Shown here in pieces: positions 63,970-64,000 of a stretch of 64,000 bases of DNA. The position numbers were made by a program, and so were the translations under genes. Origin of the DNA: Armatimonadota bacterium. Lineage in GTDB: Bacteria > Armatimonadota > Fimbriimonadia > Fimbriimonadales > Fimbriimonadaceae. Each line of letters starts with the position of its first letter. The stretch's first letter is position 1. Under the pieces are notes generated by a model. It worked only from the letters and a program-made list of their open reading frames with translations. It was not told the DNA's origin and searched no databases. The stretch lies in the NCBI GenBank assembly GCA_018268395.1, contig JAFDWQ010000008.1, positions 62,001 to 126,000 on the forward strand, written 5' to 3'.

Positions 63970-64000
63970 CCTGGGTTCTATCCAGTCCTAACCACCGTCT

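Overview
The window is GC-rich bacterial chromosome without rRNA genes and with a single tRNA. Several traits point to a diderm, free-living, heterotrophic bacterium: an outer-membrane barrel protein, PEP-CTERM cell-surface proteins (two intact, one remnant), type IV pilin-like proteins, lipoproteins, FG-GAP/UnbV proteins, DinB-fold enzymes and BTAD-type regulators. Ribosomal proteins with long tails and many genes with a -10 box almost touching the start codon also fit. My best guess is Armatimonadota (Fimbriimonadia-like). This is inference from gene content, not a database match.

Layout. 1-3.9 kb: end of a fumarylacetoacetate-hydrolase gene, GxxExxY protein, TlpA-like thioredoxin, secreted beta-rich protein. 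4.0-9.0 kb: an accessory patch that looks less GC-rich, with one partial and two complete copies of a ~250-bp element bearing terminal inverted repeats. The two complete copies bracket a secreted trypsin-like protease, and the second abuts the tail of a broken PEP-CTERM gene. 9.5-24.6 kb: housekeeping and accessory genes (glyA, FG-GAP protein, two DinB proteins, site-2 protease with CBS pair, GNAT, PEP-CTERM protein, pnuC-nadR for NAD salvage, a two-domain ThyX-like protein, DUF2330, DUF1579, RlaP-like nucleotidyltransferase, PafA-like phosphatase, Uma2). 24.6-34.9 kb: surface repeat protein, a truncated paralogue of the 4.3-kb gene, SPFH/zinc-ribbon pair, 1000-residue BTAD/NB-ARC regulator, orphan sugar-binding lipoprotein, tRNA-Ser.

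34.9-58.5 kb is dominated by the str-S10-spc ribosomal supercluster on the minus strand. Its order is the ancestral one (rpsL, rpsG, fusA, tuf, rpsJ, rplC-D-W-B, rpsS, rplV, rpsC, rplP, rpmC, rpsQ, rplN, rplX, rplE). It is broken into blocks by eleven unrelated genes and stops after rplE. rpsL, tuf, fusA, rpsJ and rplC each have a promoter candidate; tuf and rpsG are followed by hairpin terminators. 58.8-61.6 kb: copper-associated-type outer-membrane protein and lysS. 61.7-63.9 kb: a less GC-rich minus-strand four-gene operon (thioredoxin-like membrane protein, pseudopilin, cysteine-rich secreted protein, membrane-anchored unknown).

The non-coding part is unusually structured. It has a family of 16-bp hairpins with 6-bp arms and 4-base loops, a 66-bp hairpin repeat in three copies, a two-hairpin element in two copies with compensating stem changes, the CCCGGTCTG hairpin in two copies, and the inverted-repeat elements around the protease. 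At least sixteen genes carry a TANNNT-like -10 box only 5-12 nt before their start codon and no Shine-Dalgarno sequence, implying leaderless or near-leaderless transcripts, whereas the ribosomal genes whose upstream regions were read mostly have leaders with Shine-Dalgarno sites.
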